Shown here in pieces: positions 1 through 8,923 of a stretch of DNA of 64,000 nucleotides; position 1 is the first letter of the stretch; every line of letters begins with the position of its first letter. A program made the translations under genes and the position numbers. This DNA is from Lysobacter sp. (GTDB taxonomy: Bacteria > Pseudomonadota > Gammaproteobacteria > Xanthomonadales > Xanthomonadaceae): contig WYBC01000038.1 of the NCBI GenBank assembly GCA_011526085.1, positions 1 to 64,000 of the forward strand, written 5' to 3'. The notes under the pieces were generated by a model. It had not been told where the DNA came from and made no database searches. It saw nothing but the letters and a program-made list of their open reading frames with translations.

Positions 1-50
1 TGGCAAGGTGCGCAACGCCGGATCGGGCCCGCAGACGGCCTTCCCTCCGG

Positions 51-151
51 GTTGCGCCCCTGTGGCGCCGATCCTGCGGCCCGCGGCTTGCCTTGGCCAC
101 CAGCCAAGGCTGCGCCACGGAACCTTGGCTCGGCGCCACAGGCTGCGCAAC
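51..151. repeat. nested palindromic region at the left edge
   Basis: Positions 51-70 and 131-151 are inverted copies of one another apart from a one-base bulge and a mismatch. Inside them, a Gly-codon-free stretch at 86-113 and 121-130 carries further copies of CCTTGG/CCAAGG that can pair. I see no gene in positions 1-217. The structure could be an extragenic palindrome or a terminator-like structure of an unseen upstream gene. No T-run follows it, so a classical terminator is not supported. Confidence 0.5.
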
Positions 152-217
152 GCGACCTACCAAAAAGTGCATGACACGCTCTAAGATCGGGCCAATGGGA
201 TCAGGTCGCACAATGAC

Positions 218-991
218 GTGAAAGTCCTCATCGCCGACGACGAACCGATGGCCCGCGAGCGCCTGCGCGCGCTCCTCGCCGATCACCCGGACCTCCGCCT
301 GGTGGGGGAAGCCGCCGACGGCCGGGAGGCGCTCGACGCCTGCGCCGAGCAGATGCCCGACATCGTCCTGCTCGACATCGCGATGCCCGGCATCGACGGC
401 CTGGAAGCCGCCCGCCACCTCGCCACCTTCGAACCGCGGCCCGCGGTGGTGTTCTGCACCGCCTACGACGAACACGCGCTGTCGGCCTTCGACGCCGCCG
501 CCGTCGACTATCTGGTCAAGCCCGTGCGCCGCGAACGCCTCGCCGCCGCGCTGGATCGCGCCCGCACCTTCGTCGCCGGCCGCGCGCCGCGCGCCGACGG
601 CGCCGAACATGCCGCCGGCAACGGCGCCGCGAATGGCGCCGCGAACGGCAGCGGCAGGAAACGCAGCCACCTCTGCGCGCGCCTGCGCGGCAGCCTGCGC
701 CTGATCGCGATCGACGACATCCGCTACCTGCACGCGGAAGAGAAATACGTCGTCGTGCACCACGCCCGCGGCGAAGACCTGATCGAGGAATCGCTGAAGT
801 CGCTGGAAACCGAATTCGCCGATCACTTCGTGCGTATCCACCGCAACTGCCTGGTTTCGCGCGAAGAACTGGTCGAACTGCGCCGCGCCTCCGACGGCCG
901 CATCGAAGCGGTGCTGCGGCACGGCGACAAACCGCTGGAAGTGAGTCGCAGGTGTGTGCCGCATCTGCGGGAGATGGTGCGGCATCTGTAG
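218..991 (+). CDS. LytTR-family response regulator (AlgR-like)
   Basis: A 257-residue two-component response regulator. Residues 1-115 form a receiver domain with the acidic pair DDE near residues 7-9, the phospho-acceptor Asp in VLLDIAMPG around residue 53, and the conserved Lys in VDYLVKPV around residue 101. A Gly/Ala/Asn-rich linker (about 120-145) leads to a LytTR DNA-binding domain (IDDIRYLHAEEKYVVVH and FVRIHRNCLV motifs). The start is GTG at 218. In pseudomonads and xanthomonads algR-type genes sit directly upstream of hemC, as here; the cognate sensor kinase is not visible in the window and may lie to the left. Family call is firm; the regulon (alginate, twitching or other) is not inferable. 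Confidence 0.9.
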   Translation: MKVLIADDEPMARERLRALLADHPDLRLVGEAADGREALDACAEQMPDIVLLDIAMPGIDGLEAARHLATFEPRPAVVFCTAYDEHALSAFDAAAVDYLVKPVRRERLAAALDRARTFVAGRAPRADGAEHAAGNGAANGAANGSGRKRSHLCARLRGSLRLIAIDDIRYLHAEEKYVVVHHARGEDLIEESLKSLETEFADHFVRIHRNCLVSREELVELRRASDGRIEAVLRHGDKPLEVSRRCVPHLREMVRHL

Positions 992-1072
992 CGAGTCCGG
1001 TTGGGCCGGCGAAGCGAAATGCCGCCCTTTTCAAGCATCGGAAGGGCGCGGTCTGCATGCGATAATCGCCGC

Positions 1073-1981
1073 ATGAAAACCCTCCGCATCGCCACCCGCA
1101 AAAGCCCGCTCGCCCTGTGGCAGACCGAGCATGTCGCCGCCCGCCTGCGCGCGCTGGATCCCGATCTCGAGGTCGTGCTGGTCCCGATGTCCACCCGTGG
1201 CGACGAGGTGCTGGACCGGTCGTTGTCGGCGGTGGGCGGCAAGGGCCTGTTCCTCAAGGAACTCGAACTGGCGATGCTGCGCGGCGACGCCGACTGCGCG
1301 GTGCATTCGCTGAAGGACGTGCCGATGGATCTCGACGGCCCGTTCGCGCTGCCGGCGATCCTGGAGCGCGCGGACCACGCCGACGCTTTCGTCAGCAATC
1401 GTTGCGACGGCATCGCCGCACTGCCGCCGGGCGCGCGGGTCGGCAGCTCGTCGCTGCGGCGCCAGGCGCAGCTGCGCGCGCTGCGCCCGGATCTCGATCT
1501 GGTCGATCTGCGCGGCAACGTCAACACGCGGCTGGCGAAACTCGATGCCGGCGAATACGACGCCATCCTGCTGGCCTGCGCCGGTCTGCAGCGATTGGGC
1601 TTCGACGCCCGCATCCGCGCGCGCCTGGATGCGCCCGACTGGCTGCCCGCACCGGCGCAGGGCGCGATCGCGATCGAATGTCGCGACGACGATGCCGCGA
1701 CCCGCGATCTGTTCGCCGCGTTGAATCACGCGCCCACGCGGCGCTGCGTCGAGGCCGAGCGCGCGATGAACCGCGCGCTGCACGGGAGCTGCCAGGTGCC
1801 GGTGGCCGCGTTCGCGCGCGAGGTCGAGGGCGGCCTGCATCTCGCCGGCCTCGTCGGTTCGGTCGCCGACGGCCGTGCGGTGCGCAGCGAAGCCACCGGC
1901 GCCGACGGCGATGCGCTCGGCCGCCAGGTCGCCCAGCAGTTGCTCGATCTCGGGGCGGGAGAGTTCATCGCCGGGCATTGA
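1073..1981 (+). CDS. hemC: hydroxymethylbilane synthase (porphobilinogen deaminase)
   Basis: A 302-residue cytosolic enzyme that polymerises four porphobilinogens to hydroxymethylbilane in tetrapyrrole synthesis. The protein begins [17 protein letters not shown], the usual N-terminus, so I use the ATG at 1073 and not the upstream in-frame ATG at 1001. Diagnostic motifs are VHSLKDVP (substrate binding), [21 protein letters not shown] and the dipyrromethane-attachment Cys in ALHGSCQVP (about residue 241). It follows the LytTR regulator by about 80 bp. hemD, often next, is absent; a repeat pair and a convergent operon follow instead. Heme supply is relevant to the hemN and cytochrome genes further right. 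Confidence 0.96.
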   Translation: MKTLRIATRKSPLALWQTEHVAARLRALDPDLEVVLVPMSTRGDEVLDRSLSAVGGKGLFLKELELAMLRGDADCAVHSLKDVPMDLDGPFALPAILERADHADAFVSNRCDGIAALPPGARVGSSSLRRQAQLRALRPDLDLVDLRGNVNTRLAKLDAGEYDAILLACAGLQRLGFDARIRARLDAPDWLPAPAQGAIAIECRDDDAATRDLFAALNHAPTRRCVEAERAMNRALHGSCQVPVAAFAREVEGGLHLAGLVGSVADGRAVRSEATGADGDALGRQVAQQLLDLGAGEFIAGH

Positions 1982-1997
1982 TCCGCGCCGCGGCTGC

Positions 1998-2149
1998 TTT
2001 TGTAGGAGCGCCGGAAGGCGCGAGGCCCGCAGCGTTTGAGGTGCGACATCGCACGCAATCCAGTGCGCCATCGAGAGCGTCCCATGATGACGGACGACGC
2101 GTCATCCGAAACCTTGTGGGCCTCGCGCCTTCCGGCGCTCCTACAAAAA
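1998..2149. repeat. perfect 30-bp inverted repeat of GTAG-type palindromes
   Basis: Positions 1998-2027 and 2120-2149 are perfect 30-base inverted copies. Each has the order TTTT-GTAGGAGCG-CCGGAAGG-CGCGAGG. They sit between the convergent ends of hemC and the minus-strand operon. The GTAG head and internal stem-loop match the REP-type elements described for Stenotrophomonas and relatives. They could also act as a bidirectional terminator. Confidence 0.8.
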
Positions 2150-2168
2150 AAGCGCAGGCGTGGGCCGC

Positions 2169-3101
2169 TCAGTAATACAACGTCACCAGATGCTTCGCCT
2201 CGGCGAAGAACAACCACCGTTCGACCAGCGCGCCCACCTGGAACGACACCGCGCCCACCCACAACAGCGGCGTGGCGTCGCCGTGCGGCAGCAGCCACAC
2301 CGGCAGCGCGCACAGCGCGGGCACCAGCGCGAACAGCACCGCCGAGATCGCGCGCAGTCGTTTCGCATGTTTGCGCGCGACGACGAAACCCATTTCGCGG
2401 GTGAGGTAATTGGCTTCGGTGTGCGGGCGTTCGAATACGCTCACGTCGCGGTCGGGCAGGCCGACGGCATCGCCGCGGGTCTGCGGCAAGGCATCGCGGT
2501 CGAGATCGCGCCAGTAGCGGCGCTTCACCAGCCACAGCGCGATCGCGCCGGCGACGATGCCCGCGCCGACCAGGTTCGGCGCATCCAGCGTGGTGCCGGC
2601 GAACGGGCCGAACAGCAGGCCGCCGCCGAGCGCGGCGAACAGCAGGTACGCCGGCACGACCAGACGATGCCGCCACGCCGGAATCGGCTTCAGCGAGGCG
2701 TAGATCATCGCGGTCGAGAACACCGCCAGCACGCACAGCACGGCGAGCAGCGCGGCGGTCGCGCGCGTCGCCCAGGCGGGCCCCTGCAGCCACTGGATCG
2801 CGAACAGCGCGGCCGCAGCGGCGACGCTGGCGACCGCGAACACGCCTTCGCGCGACATCCAGGAACTGCGCCACTGCGAGAACGCGCGCCAGACGCGTGC
2901 CGGTTTGCCCAGATGCCACAGCGAGGCGATCACGCCGGCCGCGACCAGCGCCGCGGCGGCGAGCAGGCCGAGCATCCAGCCGAGCCCGTCGAACCACTGC
3001 GGCCGGTCGCCCAGCGCGATGCGCAGCGCGATCCAGAACCACAGGCCGAAACCGGTGCCGGTGAGGGTGGTGAAGACGATGACGGAGAACGCCGGGTTCA
3101 T
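2169..3101 (-). CDS. soeC: DmsC/SoeC-type membrane anchor subunit
   Basis: A 310-residue integral membrane protein of the DMSO-reductase anchor (DmsC) family, with about eight hydrophobic helices spread over the length. It should bind the FeS subunit at the membrane and exchange electrons with quinone. The start is ATG at 3101 (MNPAFSVIVFTTLTGTGFG, typical for the family); an upstream in-frame ATG at 3140 adds an atypical hydrophilic tail. It is the last gene of the operon, about 139 bp after the FeS subunit gene; that spacer shows no ORF of its own. The specific name follows the SoeA-like catalytic subunit and is less sure than the family. Confidence 0.82.
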   Translation of the reverse strand: MNPAFSVIVFTTLTGTGFGLWFWIALRIALGDRPQWFDGLGWMLGLLAAAALVAAGVIASLWHLGKPARVWRAFSQWRSSWMSREGVFAVASVAAAAALFAIQWLQGPAWATRATAALLAVLCVLAVFSTAMIYASLKPIPAWRHRLVVPAYLLFAALGGGLLFGPFAGTTLDAPNLVGAGIVAGAIALWLVKRRYWRDLDRDALPQTRGDAVGLPDRDVSVFERPHTEANYLTREMGFVVARKHAKRLRAISAVLFALVPALCALPVWLLPHGDATPLLWVGAVSFQVGALVERWLFFAEAKHLVTLYY

Positions 3102-3240
3102 GCGCGCCTCGCTTGCGCGGCACTGCCGCGCAGGGCGCATGGACGGGCAGGCAGGACGCCTGGCCCGGGCGATCCGGAGCCCATGCCGTCGCGCCAGGGA
3201 GGAAAAGGGAAGTGGTGAACGAAGTGCACGGACAGTCGCG

Positions 3241-4011
3241 TCATCGGCTCAACACCCGATCCAGCCAGCGCAGCAGCGGCGGCAACGCGGCGGTGTCGAG
3301 CGCCTCGTCCTGCGTCGGCGCGGGCGCATCGCCGCCCGCACGCCGCGGGCGCGGTGGCAGGTAACGGTTCACGGGTGCGTAGCCGAGTTCCGGCATCAGC
3401 GCGACGCCGCCGCGTTCGGCGACGAGTTTCGACACGTCGGATTCGGGGTCGCCGAGATCGCCGAAGTGGCGGGCCTTCGTGGGGCAGGCCTGCACGCAGG
3501 CGGGCTGGCGTTCGGCTTCGGGCAGATGTTCGTTGTAGATGCGATCGACGCACAGCGTGCATTTCTTCATCACGCCCTCGACCGCGCTGTATTCGCGCGC
3601 GCCGTAGGGGCAGGCCCACGAACACAGCTTGCAGCCGATGCACTTGTCCTCGTCGACCAGCACGATGCCGTCCTCGGCGCGCTTGTAGCTGGCGCCGGTG
3701 GGGCAGACGGTCACGCAGGCCGGCGTCTCGCAGTGCAGGCAACTGCGCGGGAAGTGCAGGGTCATCGCCGGCTGTGCGGCCACGCTTCCGGCGCAGGGCG
3801 AGGGCTCCGCGGCGATCTCGTAACTGTGCACACGGTTGAACCACACGCCAGACGGGTCCTTGCCGTACGGGTGCTCGTCGGTGAGCGGCCCGGCGATGCC
3901 GCCCGCGTTCCACTGCTTGCAGCTCACGGCGCAGGCATGGCAGCCGACGCAGGTGTCGAGATCGATCACCAGGCCGAGCTTCTTCTTCGACGGCGGCGGC
4001 AGATCGGTCAT
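3241..4011 (-). CDS. soeB: 4Fe-4S ferredoxin subunit of molybdopterin oxidoreductase (SoeB/DmsB-like)
   Basis: A 256-residue iron-sulfur electron-transfer subunit. The first cluster motif is CVGCHACAVSC at residues 21-31; further Cys groups follow in CLHCETPACVTVCP, CIGCKLCSWACPYG and the MKKCTLCVDR region, giving four 4Fe-4S sites. Near the N-terminus LGLVIDLDTC and later WFNRVHSYE are as in SoeB-type subunits. The ATG at 4011 overlaps the stop of the preceding small ORF (ATGA, 4008-4011), which implies coupled translation. It transfers electrons between the molybdenum subunit and the membrane anchor. No twin-arginine signal is present, which fits a cytoplasm-facing Soe-type complex. Confidence 0.88.
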   Translation of the reverse strand: MTDLPPPSKKKLGLVIDLDTCVGCHACAVSCKQWNAGGIAGPLTDEHPYGKDPSGVWFNRVHSYEIAAEPSPCAGSVAAQPAMTLHFPRSCLHCETPACVTVCPTGASYKRAEDGIVLVDEDKCIGCKLCSWACPYGAREYSAVEGVMKKCTLCVDRIYNEHLPEAERQPACVQACPTKARHFGDLGDPESDVSKLVAERGGVALMPELGYAPVNRYLPPRPRRAGGDAPAPTQDEALDTAALPPLLRWLDRVLSR

Positions 4012-4277
4012 GGCATCTTCTTCGTGCGACGAGGATGCGCATCGGGAGCGTCCGTGCGCGACGTGGCGACAAGCCAGGCGCCGCAGGCCTTCATCGCCAC
4101 CGCGACCGCAAGACCAGCCAGCGTCGAAAGTGTCGACGGCGGCGTGCCGAACGGATCGGCGTCGTTGCTGGCCTGCATGCCAGCCGGATCGATCAATGCG
4201 AATCCGAACACCAGCACCGCGCAGGCGCCGAGCATCAGCGCCAGCCAGCCGACTGCCAATCGAAGGCCGCGCTTCAT
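4008..4277 (-). CDS. small two-helix membrane protein within the molybdoenzyme operon
   Basis: An 89-residue protein not recognised as any named subunit. Hydrophobic segments lie at about residues 6-30 and 50-70, with a Lys/Arg-rich C-terminus (HPRRTKK) expected in the cytoplasm. Its ATG (4275-4277) overlaps the stop of the catalytic gene (ATGA, 4274-4277) and its own stop overlaps the start of the FeS-subunit gene (ATGA, 4008-4011). This double overlap argues strongly that it is translated. It could be an assembly factor, an extra anchor, or an accessory subunit; nothing in the sequence decides this. Confidence 0.75.
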   Translation of the reverse strand: MKRGLRLAVGWLALMLGACAVLVFGFALIDPAGMQASNDADPFGTPPSTLSTLAGLAVAVAMKACGAWLVATSRTDAPDAHPRRTKKMP

Positions 4278-7141
4278 CGGCCCGCATCCTTCGCACGCAT
4301 CGACGCGCCATAGCGCAGCGGCGCATCGTGCGTCGCATCGAACGGCAGCGGCACGAACTGCGGCGCGCTCATGCCGGCGGTGTCGGCCCTGCGGATCGCG
4401 ACGCGCAGATCGAACCACGCCGCCTGGCCGGTGACCGGATCGGCGTTGGCGTAGTCGCCGCGCGGCGTGATGTCGGAAATCAGGTGATTGAGCAGGAAGC
4501 CCTGTTCGCCTTCGGGCGCGTTCTTCGCGAGTTTCCACGCGCCCTTGCGTTTGCCGATGGCGTTCCAGGTCCACACCGTGTCCGGCTGCACGTTGCCGGC
4601 GAACTTCGCCTGCACGGTGATCGTGCCGTGGTGCGAGGACACTTCGACCCAGTCTTCGTCGGCGATGCCGAAGCGCGCGCCGGTGTCCGGGTGCACATAA
4701 AGGAAGTTGCGCGTCGCGATCTGCCGCAGCCACGCGTTCTGCGAACCCCAGGCGTGATACATGAACATCGGACGCTGGGTGATGGCGGACAGCGGATGGT
4801 CGGCGCCTGCGTTCTGCGCCGATTCGAAGGGTTCGTACCACATCGGCAGCGGATCGAAATACGTGGCCACGCGTTCGCGATGTTCCTCCGGCGGCTGCAG
4901 CGCGCCGTGGCCCTGCGCGGCGAGCCGGAATTTCTGCAGGGTTTCCGAATACAGCTGCAGCGGAATCGGGTCGGTGGTGGCGATGAAACCGAAGCGGTGC
5001 GCCCACTGCAGGTAGTCGCGGTTCGCCATCTTGTAGTAGCGCGCGGACTCGGGAATCGGCGCATGCCAGAAGCCGCCGTGTTCGATGTAGCGTCGCAGCT
5101 GATCGGGATTCGGCGCGCCCTTGCCGTGCTCGTCGCCGTCCGCGCCGCGCCAGCCCGCGAGCAGGCCGACCCCGGGCGCGCGTTCGTGGTTCACCATGTA
5201 ATCCGCGTAGTCGCGGTATTTCGGCGCGCCGCTCCCGTCGGTCATGCCCGGCAGGCCGAGCCGCGCGCCGAGATCCAGCAGCACCGACTGGAAGCCGCGC
5301 ACGTCGCGCGGGCGGCCGTCGCCGTCGTGCTGCGTCGCCGGGTCGAACACCGGATGCCGGATCGCGTCGGACGCGCCGTCGGCATCGGAGATCGGCCGGT
5401 CGAGCAGGCTGATCGCGTCGTGGCGTTCGAGATAGGTCGTGTCCGGCAGCACCAGGTCGGCGTAGGCCACCATTTCGCTGGCGTAGGCGTCGCTGTAGAT
5501 GATGTGCGGGATCCTGTAGTCGCCGTCGGCGTCCCGGTCGGTGAGCCAGTGCATGGTCTCGCGCGTGTTCATCGCCGAGTTCCAGCTCATGTTGGCCATG
5601 AACATCAGCAGCGTGTCGATCCTGTACGGATCGCCGGCCCAGGCGTTGCGGATCACCGTATGCAGCATGCCGTGCGCGGACAGCGGATACGACCACGAGA
5701 ACGCATGATCGATCCGGCGCGGTTGCCCCTGCGCATCGACGACGAGATCCTCCGGCCCCTGCACGAAACCCAGCGGCGCGGCGTCCAGCGTGCCGTTGTC
5801 GCGACGCGCCTTGCCGGGCCGGTTCGCGGGCGGCACCGGCTTCGGGAACGGCGGCTGGTAACGGAAACTGCCGGGCGCATCGATCGCGCCGAGCAGCATC
5901 TGCAGCACGTGCAGCGCACGGCAGGTGTGGAAGCCGTTGCTGTGCGCGCTGATCCCGCGCATCGCGTGCATCGCCACGGGGCGTCCGACCATTTCGTTGT
6001 GTTCGCGGCCCCAACTGTCGGTCCACGTGATCGGCAGGCTGAAATCGCTGTCGAACGCGGCCTGCGCGAGTTCGCGCGCGATCCGGCGGATGGTGTCGGC
6101 GGGAATGCCGCAGCGTTCGCTCACCGCATCCGGTGCGTACTGCGGATCGAGATAACGTTCGGCCAGCAGCTGGAACACGGGTACGGCGGTGCGGCCATCG
6201 GGCAGGGTGCATTCGCCGACGACGGCGGGGTGGATGCCGGTGGCGTTCGCATCCGTCGCGGTGTTCGTCGCCTGGTTCCAGCACAGCGGCCTGCCATCTT
6301 CATCCCGCGCGAACAACCCATCGTCGGCGCCGCCCGGATTGCGGATCACCAGCCAGTGCGCGTTGGCGTAGCGCACGAGGTAGTCCAGATCGATGCGGTC
6401 GCTGCGCAGCAGTTCGTGGATCAGCGCGAACGCGAACAGGCCGTCGGTGCCGGGACGGATGCCGATCCATTCGTCGGCGATCGCGCCGTAGCCGGTGCGC
6501 ACCGGATTGATCGCGACGATCTTCGCGCCGCGCGCCTTGAGTTTGCCCAGGCCGAGCTTGATCGGATTGGAGTCGTGGTCTTCGGCCACGCCCCACAGCA
6601 TCAGATAGCGCGTGTGCTCCCAGTCGGGTTCGCCGAATTCCCAGAAGCTGCCGCCGATGCTGTACAGCCCGCCCGCGGCCATGTTCACCGAGCAGAAACC
6701 GCCGTGCGCGGCGTAGTTGACGGTGCCGAACTGCTGCGCCCACCAGCCGGTGAGCGCCTGCGACTGGTCGCGGCCGGTGAAGAACGCGAGTTCGTCGGGA
6801 TTCCGCTCGCGGATCGGCTTCAGCCACGAGGTCGCGAGCGCCAGGGCTTCATCCCATTCGATCTCGCGGAACTCGCCGCTGCCGCGTTCGCCGGTGCGCA
6901 GCAGCGGTTTGCGCAGTCGCGCCGGCGAATAGTGCTGCATGATCCCGGCCGAGCCCTTGGCGCAGAGCACGCCCTTGTTCACGGGATGATCGGGATTGCC
7001 CTGGAGGTAGCGGATCTGGCCGTCCTTGATCCAGACCTTCAGGCCGCATCTGCACGCGCACATGTAGCAGGTGGTGTGCTTGACCTCGTCGCCGGGCGAC
7101 GGCGAAAGGTTCAGGCGGGGCTCGTGCGACGGCGCGGACAT
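4274..7141 (-). CDS. soeA: molybdopterin oxidoreductase catalytic subunit (SoeA-like)
   Basis: A 955-residue bis-MGD enzyme of the DMSO-reductase superfamily. The N-terminal 4Fe-4S motif is C25-xx-C28-xxx-C32 with the fourth Cys at 60 (GVLCAKG). A Cys at about 150 (HGGFCSVNMAAGG) lies where the Mo ligand is expected; DmsA has Ser there, so a polysulfide-reductase/sulfite-dehydrogenase branch is favoured. The C-terminal dinucleotide-binding domain follows (DWVEVSSHHGTITVQAKF). There is no twin-arginine signal. The N-terminus CYMCACRCG and the A-B-C gene order resemble the cytoplasmic quinone-linked sulfite dehydrogenase SoeABC of Allochromatium. Start ATG 7141 precedes MSAPSHEPRLNLSP; the open frame runs further but into another gene. 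Substrate assignment is inference. Confidence 0.82.
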   Translation of the reverse strand: MSAPSHEPRLNLSPSPGDEVKHTTCYMCACRCGLKVWIKDGQIRYLQGNPDHPVNKGVLCAKGSAGIMQHYSPARLRKPLLRTGERGSGEFREIEWDEALALATSWLKPIRERNPDELAFFTGRDQSQALTGWWAQQFGTVNYAAHGGFCSVNMAAGGLYSIGGSFWEFGEPDWEHTRYLMLWGVAEDHDSNPIKLGLGKLKARGAKIVAINPVRTGYGAIADEWIGIRPGTDGLFAFALIHELLRSDRIDLDYLVRYANAHWLVIRNPGGADDGLFARDEDGRPLCWNQATNTATDANATGIHPAVVGECTLPDGRTAVPVFQLLAERYLDPQYAPDAVSERCGIPADTIRRIARELAQAAFDSDFSLPITWTDSWGREHNEMVGRPVAMHAMRGISAHSNGFHTCRALHVLQMLLGAIDAPGSFRYQPPFPKPVPPANRPGKARRDNGTLDAAPLGFVQGPEDLVVDAQGQPRRIDHAFSWSYPLSAHGMLHTVIRNAWAGDPYRIDTLLMFMANMSWNSAMNTRETMHWLTDRDADGDYRIPHIIYSDAYASEMVAYADLVLPDTTYLERHDAISLLDRPISDADGASDAIRHPVFDPATQHDGDGRPRDVRGFQSVLLDLGARLGLPGMTDGSGAPKYRDYADYMVNHERAPGVGLLAGWRGADGDEHGKGAPNPDQLRRYIEHGGFWHAPIPESARYYKMANRDYLQWAHRFGFIATTDPIPLQLYSETLQKFRLAAQGHGALQPPEEHRERVATYFDPLPMWYEPFESAQNAGADHPLSAITQRPMFMYHAWGSQNAWLRQIATRNFLYVHPDTGARFGIADEDWVEVSSHHGTITVQAKFAGNVQPDTVWTWNAIGKRKGAWKLAKNAPEGEQGFLLNHLISDITPRGDYANADPVTGQAAWFDLRVAIRRADTAGMSAPQFVPLPFDATHDAPLRYGASMRAKDAGR

Positions 7142-7188
7142 GCCGCCATTGTGCCTGCCGGGGGCGCCGGCAGGCGAGCGGCGCGCAT

Positions 7189-7782
7189 TTACTTCGGCGC
7201 GTCGATCCGGATTGACGGGTCGTTGTAGCGCGAATAGACGATGGTGGTCGTGGTGGTGCGCTTGCCCGCGGTGGCGGTGACTTCCATTTTCAGCGGCAGG
7301 CCGTTCGCGCCCACCCACAGCAGGCTGTTGCTGCGGACGCCGTCGTAGGTCTGGACCATGCGGTATTTCTTCGCCGGCCTGCCGTCGACCGTCTCGGTGC
7401 CGAGGGCTTCGATCTCGGCACGATCGACCTCGCGGAACGCGCGATCGCTCTGCCGCCACTGGGTCATCGTGCCCTTGGGCATCGGCACGCGCATGGTCCG
7501 GCCGTCCAGGGTCATGTACATCGTGTCGCCGACGATGACCTGCGGGCCCATGCCGGAATCGACCCGGAAGCGGTCGGGGGCGACGAAATCCATCTCGGTC
7601 TTCGGCACGCGCTTGTCGCTGTGGGTCATCGAGGCGTGGTAGCTGCGCAGGGCCAGGAACTTCAGGCTGAGCGCCTTCATGTCCTCCTTCGGCCCCGCCC
7701 AGGCGGTGGCGGCGGCGAACAGGGACAGCGGCAGGAACCACTTGGCGAAACGATGGGCGGCGGCGGGACGAAGCGAAGACAT
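7189..7782 (-). CDS. exported LolA-like protein
   Basis: A 197-residue protein with a Sec signal peptide (hydrophobic core at about 15-28, likely cleavage after AWA). The mature part is a run of beta-strand-like segments typical of LolA/LolB-fold outer-membrane lipoprotein carriers (FVAPDRFRV, MYMTLDGRTMRV, KYRMVQTYDGV, SLLWVGANGLPLKMEV). It probably acts in the periplasm, but is not canonical LolA, which is encoded elsewhere in such genomes. It lies 47 bp upstream of the molybdoenzyme operon on the same strand; the spacer holds a GCCTGCC/GGCAGGC hairpin, so co-transcription is unclear. Confidence 0.7.
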   Translation of the reverse strand: MSSLRPAAAHRFAKWFLPLSLFAAATAWAGPKEDMKALSLKFLALRSYHASMTHSDKRVPKTEMDFVAPDRFRVDSGMGPQVIVGDTMYMTLDGRTMRVPMPKGTMTQWRQSDRAFREVDRAEIEALGTETVDGRPAKKYRMVQTYDGVRSNSLLWVGANGLPLKMEVTATAGKRTTTTTIVYSRYNDPSIRIDAPK

Positions 7783-7862
7783 GAACGCGGGCTCCGGGAA
7801 GCGGGACGAATGAATCCGTTAGCGGAAAACGGCGGCGGAACCGGCCAACGCCCGCACGGGCA

Positions 7863-8675
7863 TCATCGCGACGGCGTGCCGACGAAATCGATGTCGCCGA
7901 ACCAGGTGTTGGCCGACTCGCCGGTATCGTCGGTGTCCGCGGCCACCGACACGCCGATGATCCGCGGCGGGTCGGTGTTGTAGGCGCGCCGGTAATCTTC
8001 GACCACGTCGCGCTGCAGCGCCTGCCAGCGCCCGAGGCGCTCGGCGCCGCTGCTGGCCACCACCATCGCCACGAACGGCGTTTCGGCGCTGTCGAGAATG
8101 GTGTCCACCGGATGCGTGTTGTCCCACACGTAGCACAACCCGGCGGTGGGCACGCGGTTGCCGTACCGCGTCCGCTCCAGCTTCAGCCGGGTGCGCTCCT
8201 TCAGCGACATCGTGTCCGGATCGCGGTCGAAGTACACGCAGATGCGCGCGGGGCTGTCCTCGCGATCCTTGCGCCCGATCTCCGCGCCCTGCAGCACGCG
8301 TTCGGTGCGCCAGCGCCAGCGCAGGGTCGGGGTCAGTTTCGGGTCCGCGAACAGGCCGTGGCGCAGCGACGCGCTGCTGCCGTCGGCGCGGGCGCGCAGG
8401 ATGATGGTGCCGCCATCGGGCACCAGGTCGTAGCGCGTGCCGCGCTCGGCCTTGGGCTTGGTTTCCAGGGTCCAGCCCGCGGGTGCGGTGGCGGCGACTG
8501 GGCCCGCGGAGAACGGCGTGGGTCGCGCCATCGGCGGCGCCGGCGCTTCGCGGGCCGGCGCGGGCCTCGGCGCACGTTTCGCGGCCCCGACCGGCATGGC
8601 CGCGATCAGTGCGCACGCCAGCACGGCGGCAAGACGGACGCCGGCATCGGCGGGACGAAGACGTGAACTCGGCAT
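7863..8675 (-). CDS. exported DUF3047 family protein
   Basis: A 270-residue protein with a signal peptide and a Pro/Ala-rich segment up to about residue 60, then a DUF3047 domain (LRWRWRTERVLQGAEIGRKDREDSPARICVYFD; GLCYVWDNTHPVDTI; RIIGVSVAADTDDTGESANTWFGDIDF). The domain has a jelly-roll-like pattern and unknown function. The start at 8675 is chosen because a good ribosome binding site (AAGGAG, 5 bases upstream) precedes it; the frame stays open to 8756 without such a site. It is transcribed divergently from the WYL regulator at 8924. Confidence 0.75.
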   Translation of the reverse strand: MPSSRLRPADAGVRLAAVLACALIAAMPVGAAKRAPRPAPAREAPAPPMARPTPFSAGPVAATAPAGWTLETKPKAERGTRYDLVPDGGTIILRARADGSSASLRHGLFADPKLTPTLRWRWRTERVLQGAEIGRKDREDSPARICVYFDRDPDTMSLKERTRLKLERTRYGNRVPTAGLCYVWDNTHPVDTILDSAETPFVAMVVASSGAERLGRWQALQRDVVEDYRRAYNTDPPRIIGVSVAADTDDTGESANTWFGDIDFVGTPSR

Positions 8676-8923
8676 GTCGCTCCTTGGGATCCGCTCGAAG
8701 GTGCGCCGGCAGCCGTCCGGGCGCCGGGCCCGTGGCCGTTCCGGCGCAGGACGCATAGGCGAACACAGCGCCGCGTGGCTTGTCCAGCGGGCGTCTCAGG
8801 CGGTGAGGCGGTGGCCGTGTACGATGCATCATCGACCGCAGCGCGCAGGACGCCACCGGCCGGCCGGGCCGGCCGCGTGGCGCCGGCTGCCGTCGTCCCC
8901 CGCCGTCCGCCATAATCGAGCAC

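Noticed and set aside
3836-7228. Plus-strand open frame of about 1130 codons opposite the molybdoenzyme gene
   Set aside because: Antisense shadow; the minus strand has all cofactor motifs.
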